Origin: Nitrospirota bacterium
GTDB taxonomy: Bacteria > Nitrospirota > Leptospirillia > Leptospirillales > Leptospirillaceae
Direction of reading: 5' to 3'
DNA length: 64,000 nt
Assembly (NCBI GenBank): GCA_021801345.1
Contig: JAJYYA010000027.1
Span: 21,521 to 85,520, forward strand
The translations under genes and the position numbers were made by a program. This document shows, piece by piece, positions 9,719 through 17,884 of this stretch (the stretch's first letter is position 1; every line of letters begins with the position of its first letter). The notes below the pieces were generated by a model. That model saw nothing but the letters and a program-made list of their open reading frames with translations, did no database searches and was not told the origin of the DNA.

Positions 9719-10243
9719 TCAGGATGTCGACCCGAAAGCCGTTCTTGCGGGGATCTTTAAAAAGTAGGGACGCATCCGGTCGTAGCTTTCGCGGAGGTCC
9801 TCCGGAACGACCCTGGTCTCGGACACCGTCGTCAGAAAGTTGGTATCGCCATCCCACCTGGGGAGTATATGGGCATGAAGGTGGCCGGCGATTCCCGCAC
9901 CGGCGGCCGACCCGACATTCACGCCCATGTTGAAGCCTCCCGGGCGGTAGATCTCGCCTATGATCCTCTCGCACTCCCTGAGGAGGGCCGTCATCTCGCA
10001 GAGAACCTCCAGGGAAAAGTCTCCCATCTTCGCTCCATGGGAAAGGGGGACAACCATCAGGTGGCCGCTGGTATAGGGAAAGGCGTTCATGACAATGTAA
10101 CAGAGCTCACCGCGATAGAGCACCAGCCGGTCACGACTCACCCCCTCCCGGGGAATTTCGCAAAGGAGACAACTCCCGTCGCCGGCCGTCCGGGACTCTC
10201 CCTTGATATAGCGCATGCGCCAGGGCGCAAAGAGATGCTCCAT
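9719..10243 (-). CDS. HIT family nucleotide hydrolase / Ap4A phosphorylase-like
   Basis: Histidine-triad proteins hydrolyse or transfer nucleotidyl groups from dinucleoside polyphosphates or adenylylated substrates. The triad HxHxH is seen in GHLHAHILPRW near residue 130. The start MEHLFAPWRMRYI is typical of the AP4A-phosphorylase-like bacterial subgroup. CLLCEIP near residue 25 suggests the partial zinc site seen in this subgroup. 174 residues, family-normal length. It stands downstream of tsaE on the same strand. Confidence 0.88.
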   Translation of the reverse strand: MEHLFAPWRMRYIKGESRTAGDGSCLLCEIPREGVSRDRLVLYRGELCYIVMNAFPYTSGHLMVVPLSHGAKMGDFSLEVLCEMTALLRECERIIGEIYRPGGFNMGVNVGSAAGAGIAGHLHAHILPRWDGDTNFLTTVSETRVVPEDLRESYDRMRPYFLKIPARTAFGSTS

Positions 10244-10319
10244 CCGTTCAGATCCCTCTCGTGGTTAGAATATTCTGTCGACTTTTTCGGGGAGGCCTCT
10301 GTCTCCGGGCAGGCATGGG

Positions 10320-10910
10320 TCAGGGGCTGTCGCACGGAGAATCGACCCGGTTCAGCGAGGGCTCCTCCTTCGCAAGGTTCCCCCAGAAAGCGTCCCGGAC
10401 CGTGGACCACTCCTCGCCCCGAAGAGGATCGGACTCCCAGAGAAGCGAAAGACACCGGCCCAAGCCGTCTCCGGGAATCGAAAGCCCCACCCGGAGGCGA
10501 AGCGGGAAGCAGACGACAAGGGAGGAAGGAAGCTTCTCCCCCCACTCGACCACCGTCATCCGCCGGGAGGCTCCGGCAAGAAGCGCCTCCTCGAGATCCT
10601 CCGCTCCGGGGGAGACCCTGTCCCAGTCGGCATGAAGAAGCCCTGGCCCCGCCCCCCCCGCCGAAGACGGGTATTCCTGCAGGTAGAGGAATGTCGGAGA
10701 GGCGATTCGGGACAAGATCCCCATTCCCCGGGCGACCCCCGCGGCAAGCGAGGTCTTTCCCGTCCCCATGGCTCCGGAGAGAAGGATGAGAGCCCCCGGA
10801 GAGGCGGTCCGTCCCAGGGACTCGCCGATCCGTCCCAGGGAGATCTCCGGAGGAACTCGCAGAAAATCCTGCGGCCCGTCCATTTTTGGCCTAGTCGACG
10901 GCGTCATCAC
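10320..10910 (-). CDS. tsaE: tRNA threonylcarbamoyladenosine ATPase TsaE
   Basis: ATPase of the TsaBDE complex that makes the t6A base of ANN-decoding tRNAs. The Walker A reads GAMGTGKTSLAAG and the family motif SPTFLYLQEY follows; the Walker B-like WGEK segment comes later. 196 residues from the GTG at 10910, longer than usual (about 150-160), with a C-terminal extension rich in Asp/Glu/Ser. The upstream part overlaps the CBS gene by 20 bp; an internal ATG at 10883 would avoid the overlap but neither start has a strong ribosome site. Confidence 0.85.
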   Translation of the reverse strand: MMTPSTRPKMDGPQDFLRVPPEISLGRIGESLGRTASPGALILLSGAMGTGKTSLAAGVARGMGILSRIASPTFLYLQEYPSSAGGAGPGLLHADWDRVSPGAEDLEEALLAGASRRMTVVEWGEKLPSSLVVCFPLRLRVGLSIPGDGLGRCLSLLWESDPLRGEEWSTVRDAFWGNLAKEEPSLNRVDSPCDSP

Positions 10911-11382
10911 CCGTCAGAAGGAGCCGGACGAGATCCTCCCTTCCAACGACTCCCAGAATACGTCCCGACTCGACCACCGGGAGGATGTCGACATCCTCCC
11001 GGTCAAGAAGAAGGACCGCCTCCCGAAGGGGGGCCTGGGGAGAGAGCGTGGGAGCGTTCCGGTTCACGATATCGGAGACCTTTGTCGCTCCGATGCGGGA
11101 GATCTCCTTTTTCAGGGTGGAGGGAAGCTCGAGAGGGATCCAGGAGTCGAACAGGGTCAGCACTGTGGGAATATGAAGGGGTTTTTCATGACGAATCAGA
11201 TCATGCTCTCCAACGACACCCAGATACCGCCCCGACCCGTCGACGACCGGCGCTCCGGCAATCTTCCCCGTGGTCAGGACCTCCGCAAGTCTTCTGAGAG
11301 AGTCCTCCGGAGTTACCGTCACCACATTCTTTGTCATGATCTCTCCGACCGTTTTCTCCACATCCCTCTCCTGAGTGAACAC
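10891..11382 (-). CDS. CBS-domain pair protein
   Basis: Two tandem CBS domains, about residues 15-75 and 95-160, with the typical openings VGEIMTKNVVTVTPEDSL and VSDIVNRNAPTLSPQAPL. CBS pairs bind adenine nucleotides and act as energy or ionic-strength sensors. There is no other domain, so its partner is unknown. The GTG at 11382 is the longest start; a GTG seven codons later has a better spaced AGGAGA site. It overlaps tsaE and may be co-translated with it. Confidence 0.88.
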   Translation of the reverse strand: MFTQERDVEKTVGEIMTKNVVTVTPEDSLRRLAEVLTTGKIAGAPVVDGSGRYLGVVGEHDLIRHEKPLHIPTVLTLFDSWIPLELPSTLKKEISRIGATKVSDIVNRNAPTLSPQAPLREAVLLLDREDVDILPVVESGRILGVVGREDLVRLLLTGDDAVD

Positions 11383-11481
11383 TTCCTTTATTGTCAGACT
11401 CCGCCACGCGAACCTTCCGCGGGCGGAGGTTTCGCTCTGATTCCGGCCTTCCGGCTCCCGGGTCCCTGATCCTCTGAAAAG

Positions 11482-11492
11482 AGTATAGCACG
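11482..11492 (-). promoter_or_regulatory. Extended -10 promoter candidate for the CBS-tsaE-HIT genes
   Basis: The minus strand reads CGTGCTATACT: a TGn extended -10 with TATACT, 90-100 bp before the CBS gene. The -35 region is poor, as expected for extended -10 promoters. The same GTGCTA core appears before nadK and before the membrane gene near 43.2 kb. Confidence 0.4.
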
Positions 11493-11497
11493 GGAAG

Positions 11498-12721
11498 CTA
11501 CCCGGACCGGAGCGGAAGCTCCGGCTTGTCCCTGTGTCGCCTCTCGCGGAGGAAGGCCCGCCACACGGCGAACAATCCTGCCACCAGGGGGCCGGGAAGA
11601 AGGATTTCCACCGACACCTTGAGCCCCGCTTGGGCCGAGAAAAGCCCGATCAGGGCTCCCGAGGGAAGATCCCCCGTCAGGTGAGAGAGAAAGAGGCCGC
11701 CCCCCAGAACACATCCCCAAAGGGGAGGCGAGGAGGCCCTCAGAAAGGCCACAACAAGGCTGACAGTGAGTCCAAAGAGGGCGGCGCTCGAGAGCAGCAT
11801 GCCGATAAAAAGCATCGGCCGACGGTCCGACAGGAGCACAAGGGACACCCCCGCAAGGGCCAGAAGCTGGGTGCGGAGCAGGAGCCCGAAGAGTCCTTCC
11901 AGGTCGCGATCATTGATGCGGTCACAAAAAAATCCCGACAGGAGAATCCCCGCCACACCTCCGGTGAGAAGGGCCAGCGCACTCATCTGTCCGGCCGATG
12001 CGAGCGACAGGTGCCGAACGCGCGTCAGATAGACGGAAATCCAGACCCCCATCCCGCCCATCACAAAAAAGGTCACGCTCTGAAGCACGACCAGAGTCAA
12101 AAGTCGCCGATCAGAGAGGAGCAGGGAGAACCTCGAAAGAATCGGAAGATCGCATTGAACCTCTTGGACCTCCTCCCTCTCCGGCTTGGCAGCAAGGGCG
12201 AGGGGCAATAAAAACAGTCCCGCCAGAACGACTCCGGGGAGAACAGGCATGAAGAGAATATGATGGAAGTCGGAGATCTTTCTCGAGGCGAGAAGAAATC
12301 CGGAGGCCACCCCCAAGGGCATGGCGAGAAAGAAGAGGGCCATTCTTTTGCCGGTCCCCTTCTGCCCTCCAAGGACCCGCGGCCCGACCACGATCAGTGC
12401 CGCCTCGCCTACCCCCGTCAGGATTCTCCCCGAAAAAAGGCCGGTCTTCCCCTCGGAGAGGGCGCATATCGCCATTCCCAGGGAAAAAACGAGCACCCCG
12501 CCGGAGAGAAGCCTTCGGGGCGAGAAGCGGTCTAAGAGAACACCGATGGCAGGGGCGGACAGAAGGTAGGAAAGGGTAAAGGAGGAGCCGAGAGCGCCCA
12601 TCTCCCCATCGGAAAGACGGTAAGCCGGAGCCAGAACGGGATACAGTGCGGTGAAGAGCTGGCGGTCGAGGTAGTTGAGAAGGTTGGAAAGAAAGAGCAG
12701 AAGAGGAAGAAAGAATCTCAC
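11498..12721 (-). CDS. MFS transporter
   Basis: 407-residue inner-membrane protein with about 12 hydrophobic segments split 6+6, a charged loop near residue 190 (KPEREEVQEVQ) and an MFS-like loop 2-3 signature (LLDRFSPRRLL). The N-terminus FLSNLLNYLDRQLFTALYPVL resembles the anion/cation symporter and Spinster-like groups, whose conserved N-terminal NYxDR is present. Substrate cannot be told from sequence. Confidence 0.85.
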   Translation of the reverse strand: MRFFLPLLLFLSNLLNYLDRQLFTALYPVLAPAYRLSDGEMGALGSSFTLSYLLSAPAIGVLLDRFSPRRLLSGGVLVFSLGMAICALSEGKTGLFSGRILTGVGEAALIVVGPRVLGGQKGTGKRMALFFLAMPLGVASGFLLASRKISDFHHILFMPVLPGVVLAGLFLLPLALAAKPEREEVQEVQCDLPILSRFSLLLSDRRLLTLVVLQSVTFFVMGGMGVWISVYLTRVRHLSLASAGQMSALALLTGGVAGILLSGFFCDRINDRDLEGLFGLLLRTQLLALAGVSLVLLSDRRPMLFIGMLLSSAALFGLTVSLVVAFLRASSPPLWGCVLGGGLFLSHLTGDLPSGALIGLFSAQAGLKVSVEILLPGPLVAGLFAVWRAFLRERRHRDKPELPLRSG

Positions 12722-12751
12722 GAAGACGCCCTCCTCGAGCGCCTCTACGGT

Positions 12752-13246
12752 TCAGGCAGGGTCGACGCTGTCGGCTGTCTCATGAATGCCATGAAACAGC
12801 TGGCGGTTCTTCAGTAGATAGATCACGATAAGGACGTTCAGGACAAAGGCACCCAGCCTCCACAGGGAGAAATGGGAATGCATCGCATAGATCTCGAGGG
12901 GGATGAGCGCCGAGATCTCGATGATGGTCATGTATTCCGCCCACCTAAAGCGCCTGTGGAGCCCCCATGCCACAACCATGTTCACCAACCCGTAGACGAC
13001 CCCGCCGACCGAAATGATCATCAGCATATTGGGCCCCACCAGACCTGTCTTCCGAAAGATCTGGCCGGTAAAGGCGTTGTCCGTATCGATATTGAGGTTC
13101 TGCGCCCAATGGTAAAGCAGGTGGTTCAGGCGCACAGGACCCAGGGAGAGTCCGCCGATCCCGATGAAAAAGGCGAGCAACCCCTTCGCAATACGCTCAA
13201 GGATGATGTATTTTAAAAAGAGGGGCGAACGCCGGGAGAGGATCAT
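12752..13246 (-). CDS. DUF2127 family membrane protein
   Basis: 164 residues with four hydrophobic segments. The late motif WAEYMTIIEISALIPLEIYAM matches the DUF2127 pattern (a Trp-Ala-Glu-Tyr followed by P-x-E-hydrophobic-Y). Function of the family is unknown. No ribosome site precedes the ATG, and a -10-like TGGTACAAT ends seven bases before it, so the transcript could be leaderless. Confidence 0.8.
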   Translation of the reverse strand: MILSRRSPLFLKYIILERIAKGLLAFFIGIGGLSLGPVRLNHLLYHWAQNLNIDTDNAFTGQIFRKTGLVGPNMLMIISVGGVVYGLVNMVVAWGLHRRFRWAEYMTIIEISALIPLEIYAMHSHFSLWRLGAFVLNVLIVIYLLKNRQLFHGIHETADSVDPA

Positions 13247-13252
13247 TGCGCC

Positions 13253-13261
13253 ATTGTACCA
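13253..13261 (-). promoter_or_regulatory. Extended -10 candidate giving a leaderless DUF2127 transcript
   Basis: The minus strand reads TGGTACAAT, an extended -10. The start codon lies seven bases after its last base, about where transcription would begin, and there is no Shine-Dalgarno sequence in between. Confidence 0.35.
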
Positions 13262-13275
13262 GAGGAGGAGTGGCT

Positions 13276-13695
13276 ATGGATAGAAGAATCCGGAAGAAGG
13301 GAGAAAGACCGAAGAGGACGCGAAGGATCCGGCCATGGAAGACGGCCTGCGCGTCTCTTATGGCCTTCGCCGTTCTCCTCCCTGCAACCGTCCGGGCCGC
13401 GCGAGCGGAAGCAAACGCCCCCCTGGCCGTCTCCTTCCCTAAGAGCGTCCACCAGGGAGAGGCGCTCAAGATCCGGATCACTTTCCCGAAGGCCCCCCCG
13501 GACAGGGAGTTCTATCGGCTCGAGGTCGACGTGGACAGCCATCCGGTCGCACTGGCCGATCTTTCCGAGGAGTCCTCCACATGGATCACCGTTCCGGCTC
13601 AAGCCGCCGGAGTCCACGTTGTCACCGTCGTCTGGAGAAACCCTCCGGGCGGCGCCACCGAAGTTCAGGCAAGAACGGTCAAGATTCTCCCCTGA
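13276..13695 (+). CDS. Small exported protein of unknown function
   Basis: 139 residues from the ATG at 13276, chosen because GAGGAGGAG stands seven bases before it. A long basic N-terminus (RRIRKKGERPKRTRRIRP) precedes a hydrophobic stretch and a likely signal cleavage after RAARA. The mature part looks like a small all-beta, immunoglobulin-like domain (KIRITFPKA, VHVVTVVWRNPPGG). Divergent from the DUF2127 gene only 29 bp away. No family recognised. Confidence 0.7.
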   Translation: MDRRIRKKGERPKRTRRIRPWKTACASLMAFAVLLPATVRAARAEANAPLAVSFPKSVHQGEALKIRITFPKAPPDREFYRLEVDVDSHPVALADLSEESSTWITVPAQAAGVHVVTVVWRNPPGGATEVQARTVKILP

Positions 13696-13756
13696 GATCC
13701 TCGACAGGGGAGGTCGCTAAACATTTTCACCGCTTTCAAAAAAGGAGACACACACG

Positions 13757-14419
13757 ATGCGACCCACCTCAACACGACACCATGGACGATTTCGTTTTAT
13801 TCCGGCCGAAGGGCTGACCGCCATCGCCATCATGGGCCTTCTTACCTTTTCGGGATGCGCGTCCTACGGACCGGCGCCTCCGGTGGTCGTCTCCGCTCCG
13901 ACCTCCGAAGGGGCCGGATCGGTCGCCGCCCGGGGTTTTGTTCCCCTTTCGGTCCTTCCGACGACAACTCCCGCCGACATGGCCGATGTGGGAACGCTCT
14001 ACCACCAGGACGGAAGCTACTCCCAGCTTGTTCCCCGGGACCCCGTCGCCCCTGCTCTCGACACAATTCTCGTCAAAGAGCTCAGAAAAGCCGGATACGA
14101 TCCGGTGCTCTCGCCTGCGCCGGCCCCCAAAGACGCCCCGACACTGTCGCTCAAGGTGACGGTTTTCCAAGACAATGTGCGCCAGAGTCTGGTCGAAGCA
14201 AAGCAAACAGCCCGGATCGCATTCCAGGCAACGCTCGTCATCCATGACGGGCGCACGACCCGGACAATGACCCGCACGATCTCTCGCCATCTCTCCCCCA
14301 AGCCGGTCGTCTCGTTCGATCCCGGGACGCTTTCTGCGCTGATGGGGGAGCTCTTTGCGAAGAGCCTACGGGAGGATCTCATCCCGTCGATTAAGGCCAA
14401 GACAGGAGCCTCGCAGTGA
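13757..14419 (+). CDS. Lipoprotein of unknown function
   Basis: 220 residues. The lipobox LTFSGC (cleavage before Cys39) follows a hydrophobic signal, with a rather long basic N-terminal region. The mature part has a Pro/Ala-rich linker and then an alpha/beta region (LDTILVKELRKAGYDPVL, LSLKVTVFQDNVRQSLVEA), a pattern reminiscent of outer-membrane lipoproteins that assemble with transport machinery, but not assignable. The stop overlaps the next cytochrome gene (GTGA), so the two are coupled. Confidence 0.72.
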   Translation: MRPTSTRHHGRFRFIPAEGLTAIAIMGLLTFSGCASYGPAPPVVVSAPTSEGAGSVAARGFVPLSVLPTTTPADMADVGTLYHQDGSYSQLVPRDPVAPALDTILVKELRKAGYDPVLSPAPAPKDAPTLSLKVTVFQDNVRQSLVEAKQTARIAFQATLVIHDGRTTRTMTRTISRHLSPKPVVSFDPGTLSALMGELFAKSLREDLIPSIKAKTGASQ

Positions 14420-14766
14420 CCAATCGCCCTCTTTCCAACGGCAAAGCCCTGGCCATCACGGTCGGGGCGGCCGCCTTCTTTTTTGGACTTCTCCTCTTTA
14501 TTCCCTCCCCCCGCTCGCGCCCTCCTCAAGTCTCCTCCGACGGAGGGACGGCGAACCCGGTGACAGCGAAGGAGTCGCCCGAGAGTCTTTTCAAATCACG
14601 CTGCGTGCAGTGCCATGCTCTTCCGGCCTTGACCCACCGGACGCCGGAGGATTGGCGAATTCTCGTTCTGAAGATGAACCGCTACATGAAACAGACCGGA
14701 CGACGCTCTCTCTCCGATACCGAGACCCGGGAGGTCACCCATTATATCGTCAGCAATCAGCGGTAG
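14416..14766 (+). CDS. Membrane-anchored monohaem c-type cytochrome
   Basis: 116 residues. An N-terminal hydrophobic anchor (ITVGAAAFFFGLLLFI) leads to one haem site CVQCH near residue 62. The C-terminal helix SDTETREVTHYIVSNQR is typical of small class I-like c cytochromes, but there is no obvious distal Met; a methionine in LKMNRYMKQ is the candidate sixth ligand. The GTG start overlaps the lipoprotein stop. Likely a periplasmic electron carrier or sensor. Confidence 0.82.
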   Translation: MTNRPLSNGKALAITVGAAAFFFGLLLFIPSPRSRPPQVSSDGGTANPVTAKESPESLFKSRCVQCHALPALTHRTPEDWRILVLKMNRYMKQTGRRSLSDTETREVTHYIVSNQR

Positions 14767-14785
14767 AACCTTCGGTGTGCTCCCC

Positions 14786-15916
14786 CTATCCGACGGGGGG
14801 CCTTAGCCCCCCGAACCGGAATCCGGAAAAGGAAGGCCTCTCCAAAATCCCCCTCGACATGAGGAGCACCTTGAACAGGCGCCCCATCTTGAGAGGGTGA
14901 AGAAGGATCCCCGCATTCATTAATGCCTCCGGGGAGAGCCTGTCGCCATTGGCCTCGACCCAGTCCTCAAATCCCAGCCCCATGAGCCACGACATCTGGT
15001 CGGTATAGCCTTCGAGACGATAGCCCAAAGACTTGAGCGTCCCCGCCACACGGGAAAAGTCCACAAAGGCCGTAAGATCGGTTTTTCCCGGGGAGTCGAG
15101 AAGCTCTCCGGAGACCGTGTGGTTTCTGTAGGCGAGAAGGGTGCCTTCTCGCCGCCTTTCGGACCTGAGCTCCTCTGCGATATCCCCGTAGTCGACCCAG
15201 AGCATGAATCCCCTCTCGAGAAGCCCGTCAAGGAAACCGAGCACCGTCGGAATCTCAAGACAGATTTCGGTCTCCTGACCCTCGCGTCGGGAAAGATCAG
15301 AGCCGAACCCCTCCGCAAGGATCGCGTGAAGAGCCGGATCGGAAATCTCCCCCCACACGAAGGAGAGCCCCCCCGAGTCGTTCTTCTCGACGTAGCACTC
15401 CTCCCATCGCTTATTTTTGACACGAAGCCGGTGTACCGGAAGGGCATCGAGAAACTCGTTTCCCAGAACGACGCCGCTTGAGGGAGGGGGAAGAGCTCCT
15501 TTTTCCGAAAGAGAGGCGTCGGAGATGTTCGGCAACGCGATCCATCGCGGGGGGTGGGGGAGGTCAAAGCAGGAGAGCCTTTCCCGCTGGCGCTTCTCCA
15601 GCACCCCTGGAAGCTCGACAAGAAGGGGCAAGGTCCGGGCGTAAAAGGCCGGGTCGGCCTTTCGGAAGATGGAGAGAAGGTCCTCCATCAACGTTCCGTT
15701 GCCGGGACCGGCCTCGATCAGATAGAATGGATCGGGAGATCCCAAAGCGCGGTCGATCTCTCCGATCTGGAGTGCCAGAAGGCTGGCAAAGGCAGGGCTT
15801 GTCTCGGGGGCGGTATAGAAGTCCCCCCCTTCATGGCCGATTCCCGCATGGCGGGTATAGTAGCCATCCCGGGGCGATCCCGCCGCCTGTCTCATGAACT
15901 CACAAAAGGTCACCAT
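14786..15916 (-). CDS. MidA/NDUFAF7-type SAM-dependent methyltransferase
   Basis: 376 residues. The family opening GGDFYTAPETSPAFASLLA is followed by the SAM-binding motif LIEAGPGNGTLMEDLL. Later parts (VVLGNEFLDALPVHRL) match the DUF185/MidA family. The mitochondrial homologue methylates an arginine of complex I subunit NDUFS2; bacterial roles are less clear. A GGGGGGC/GCCCCCC hairpin at 14795-14812 lies inside its last codons and may separate transcription from the convergent cytochrome gene. Confidence 0.9.
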   Translation of the reverse strand: MVTFCEFMRQAAGSPRDGYYTRHAGIGHEGGDFYTAPETSPAFASLLALQIGEIDRALGSPDPFYLIEAGPGNGTLMEDLLSIFRKADPAFYARTLPLLVELPGVLEKRQRERLSCFDLPHPPRWIALPNISDASLSEKGALPPPSSGVVLGNEFLDALPVHRLRVKNKRWEECYVEKNDSGGLSFVWGEISDPALHAILAEGFGSDLSRREGQETEICLEIPTVLGFLDGLLERGFMLWVDYGDIAEELRSERRREGTLLAYRNHTVSGELLDSPGKTDLTAFVDFSRVAGTLKSLGYRLEGYTDQMSWLMGLGFEDWVEANGDRLSPEALMNAGILLHPLKMGRLFKVLLMSRGILERPSFSGFRFGGLRPPVG

Positions 15917-15946
15917 CCCTTAATCCTTATCCTTTGCAGGCGACAC

Positions 15947-16231
15947 ATGCTGATCCGCCTCCTTTTCATCGCCTTTCTTCTTGTCCTGGTGGGCCGTGCG
16001 GCGCGCACGCTTCTCGGGAGCCCGCACAAAAAACCCGGCCCCGAGTCCCCCCGGCCCCTCGTCGTCGATCCGGTCTGCGGCCTCTACATCGACCCGGCCG
16101 ACGCTCTTTCCGCCCGGGATCTTGCCGGGCAATCCGTCTACTTTTGCAGCGGAGAGTGCCGCGACAGATACCTGTCCTCACACCTTCCCCTTCGCGGATC
16201 CGGAAAAGCGAGCCCTCCCGATGGAGATTGA
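15947..16231 (+). CDS. Small membrane-anchored YHS-like protein
   Basis: 94 residues: one N-terminal transmembrane segment (LIRLLFIAFLLVLVG), then VVDPVCGLYIDPADALSA and SVYFCSGECRDRYLS. The DPVCGLY plus FCSGECRDRY pattern resembles YHS metal-binding domains and the PP0621-type small membrane proteins. Metal binding is inferred from the three cysteines. Its end overlaps the glycerate kinase start by 11 bp. Confidence 0.7.
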   Translation: MLIRLLFIAFLLVLVGRAARTLLGSPHKKPGPESPRPLVVDPVCGLYIDPADALSARDLAGQSVYFCSGECRDRYLSSHLPLRGSGKASPPDGD

Positions 16232-17531
16232 GACTCTCCGGACGAAGCTTCTGGCCGCCGTTCCGGACTACATGGCGGAGATCGCCCCCGGCCCTCTCAT
16301 CAGACGCTACCTCGAGAAGAACCCTGCGCCCCCTCTTCCCGCAGGGCCCAAGGCCCTTCTCTCCCTTGGCAAAGCGGCAGGAGCCATGACGGCCACCCTT
16401 GCCGACACCTTCGACGTCGCCCCCGCCCACACCCTTTCGATTCTTCCCGAGGGATACCCCCCTCCCCCCCCGTCCTATCCCCTCTTTTGGGGATCGCATC
16501 CCCTCCCCGACAGACGGAGCCTCGAGGCCTTCGAACGACTTCGCGACTTCATCCACACGCTTCCGGACGAGAGGCTCTTAGTCGTCGCCCTTTCGGGGGG
16601 AAGTTCAAGTCTCGTCGTCCAACCGCTCCCCCCGGTGGGCCTCGAGGACAAGGTTTCGCTCTCGAAGCGTCTCATTGAGAGCGGGGCCCCGATCGAGACG
16701 GTCAACGCCCTGCGCATCCATCTTTCGTCCTTCAAGGGAGGAGGGCTGGCCCGGATGATCGGCTCGCGCCCCTCGCTGACCTACATCCTCTCAGACATTC
16801 CCGGAGACGGAGCGTCTCTCGTCGGATCCTCTCCCATGTTTTCGGTCCTAAGAGACGGGCCGGGGATGCTCTCCGCGCTTGAACTCTGGCTTGGCGACAC
16901 AATCCCAGAGCCGGTTCGCAGGCTTCTTCTTTCCCTGCCGTCCCTCCCTCCCCCGCCTCCGGCTTCCCAGGCCCTCTTCGGAGGCGTTCTGGCCTCCTCA
17001 AAAACACTCATCTCCGCCATGCAAAAAATTTTCCTGCCGATTGCTCCGCTCTCCGGGCTTCCCCTCCACATTCTCTCGGAGGAGCTTTGCGGAGAAGCCC
17101 GGGAGGTCGGACGGGTTCTGGCCTCCCAGATCCGATGGCATGCGCCCACTCATCCGGAAGGAGCCCTCTGGGCAGCCTCCGGAGAGACCACCGTCACGCT
17201 TTCCCAAGGATCTCCCGGCCGGGGAGGACGAACTCAGGAACTGGCACTCTCCCTCGCTCTTTCGCTTTCAAAAACCTCCGCACTCGTCCTCTCTCTGGCC
17301 TCGGACGGCTCCGACGGCAACTCCGGTCTGGCGGGAGCCCTCCTTCCGAGCGCCCCTTTTTGCAATCCCCGCCTCGCCCACGAAGGGCAGGAGGCCCTCT
17401 TTCGCCATGATTCCGGAGAATTCCTCGAGCGCCACGGATGGGGCATCCGGACCGGACCCTCCGGCACCAACCTCAACGACCTTCTCATGGTCGTCTATCC
17501 TCCCTCCTCCCCACCTAGGAGTCCCCTATGA
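16221..17531 (+). CDS. Glycerate 2-kinase (MOFRL/DUF4147 family)
   Basis: 436 residues. Phosphorylates glycerate to 2-phosphoglycerate in serine-cycle, photorespiratory or sugar-acid metabolism. The N-terminal domain has LSLGKAAGAM and VALSGGSSSLVVQP; the C-terminal MOFRL domain has ASGETTVTL and SLASDGSDGNSGLAGAL. The ATG at 16221 lacks a good ribosome site and overlaps the upstream gene, suggesting translational coupling. In an autotroph it could recycle glycolate-derived glycerate. Confidence 0.9.
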   Translation: MEIETLRTKLLAAVPDYMAEIAPGPLIRRYLEKNPAPPLPAGPKALLSLGKAAGAMTATLADTFDVAPAHTLSILPEGYPPPPPSYPLFWGSHPLPDRRSLEAFERLRDFIHTLPDERLLVVALSGGSSSLVVQPLPPVGLEDKVSLSKRLIESGAPIETVNALRIHLSSFKGGGLARMIGSRPSLTYILSDIPGDGASLVGSSPMFSVLRDGPGMLSALELWLGDTIPEPVRRLLLSLPSLPPPPPASQALFGGVLASSKTLISAMQKIFLPIAPLSGLPLHILSEELCGEAREVGRVLASQIRWHAPTHPEGALWAASGETTVTLSQGSPGRGGRTQELALSLALSLSKTSALVLSLASDGSDGNSGLAGALLPSAPFCNPRLAHEGQEALFRHDSGEFLERHGWGIRTGPSGTNLNDLLMVVYPPSSPPRSPL

Positions 17532-17884
17532 CATTTCCACGAAGCGCCCTGAGCCTTTTCGCCTTGGCCTGCCTTCTTGCTCTTTCCCCGATCTCCTCCC
17601 ATGCCTCCGGGCTTCCCCCCCCCGGGCTTGAGTATCCCGTTGTCTGGTGGGCACAAAACCACGTCAAGGAGGCCCTTCGGCTCTACCGGACCACCTCCTG
17701 GCAATCCCTCGGCGAGGCCTGCCGGTCGGGCATTCTCTCCCGCAAGACCGGAACGAGAGCCCTTGGGGCATTTATTCGGGACCATCGCAGGCGAACCTTC
17801 TGCCGACGCTTTCCCGGCCCCACCCATCATCTTCTCAGAGAAGCTCCCTACTTTATGGTCAGACCGCCCGGCGCCCAGAAATAG
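17528..17884 (+). CDS. Small exported protein of unknown function
   Basis: 118 residues beginning with a clean Sec signal (SALSLFALACLLALSPISSHA, described here by its hydrophobic core SLFALACLLAL). The ATG overlaps the glycerate kinase stop as ATGA. The mature part is short and basic, with two cysteines. The 3' end overlaps the convergent sppA gene by 37 bp. No family recognised; the coupled start and the signal are the reasons to believe it. Confidence 0.55.
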   Translation: MTFPRSALSLFALACLLALSPISSHASGLPPPGLEYPVVWWAQNHVKEALRLYRTTSWQSLGEACRSGILSRKTGTRALGAFIRDHRRRTFCRRFPGPTHHLLREAPYFMVRPPGAQK

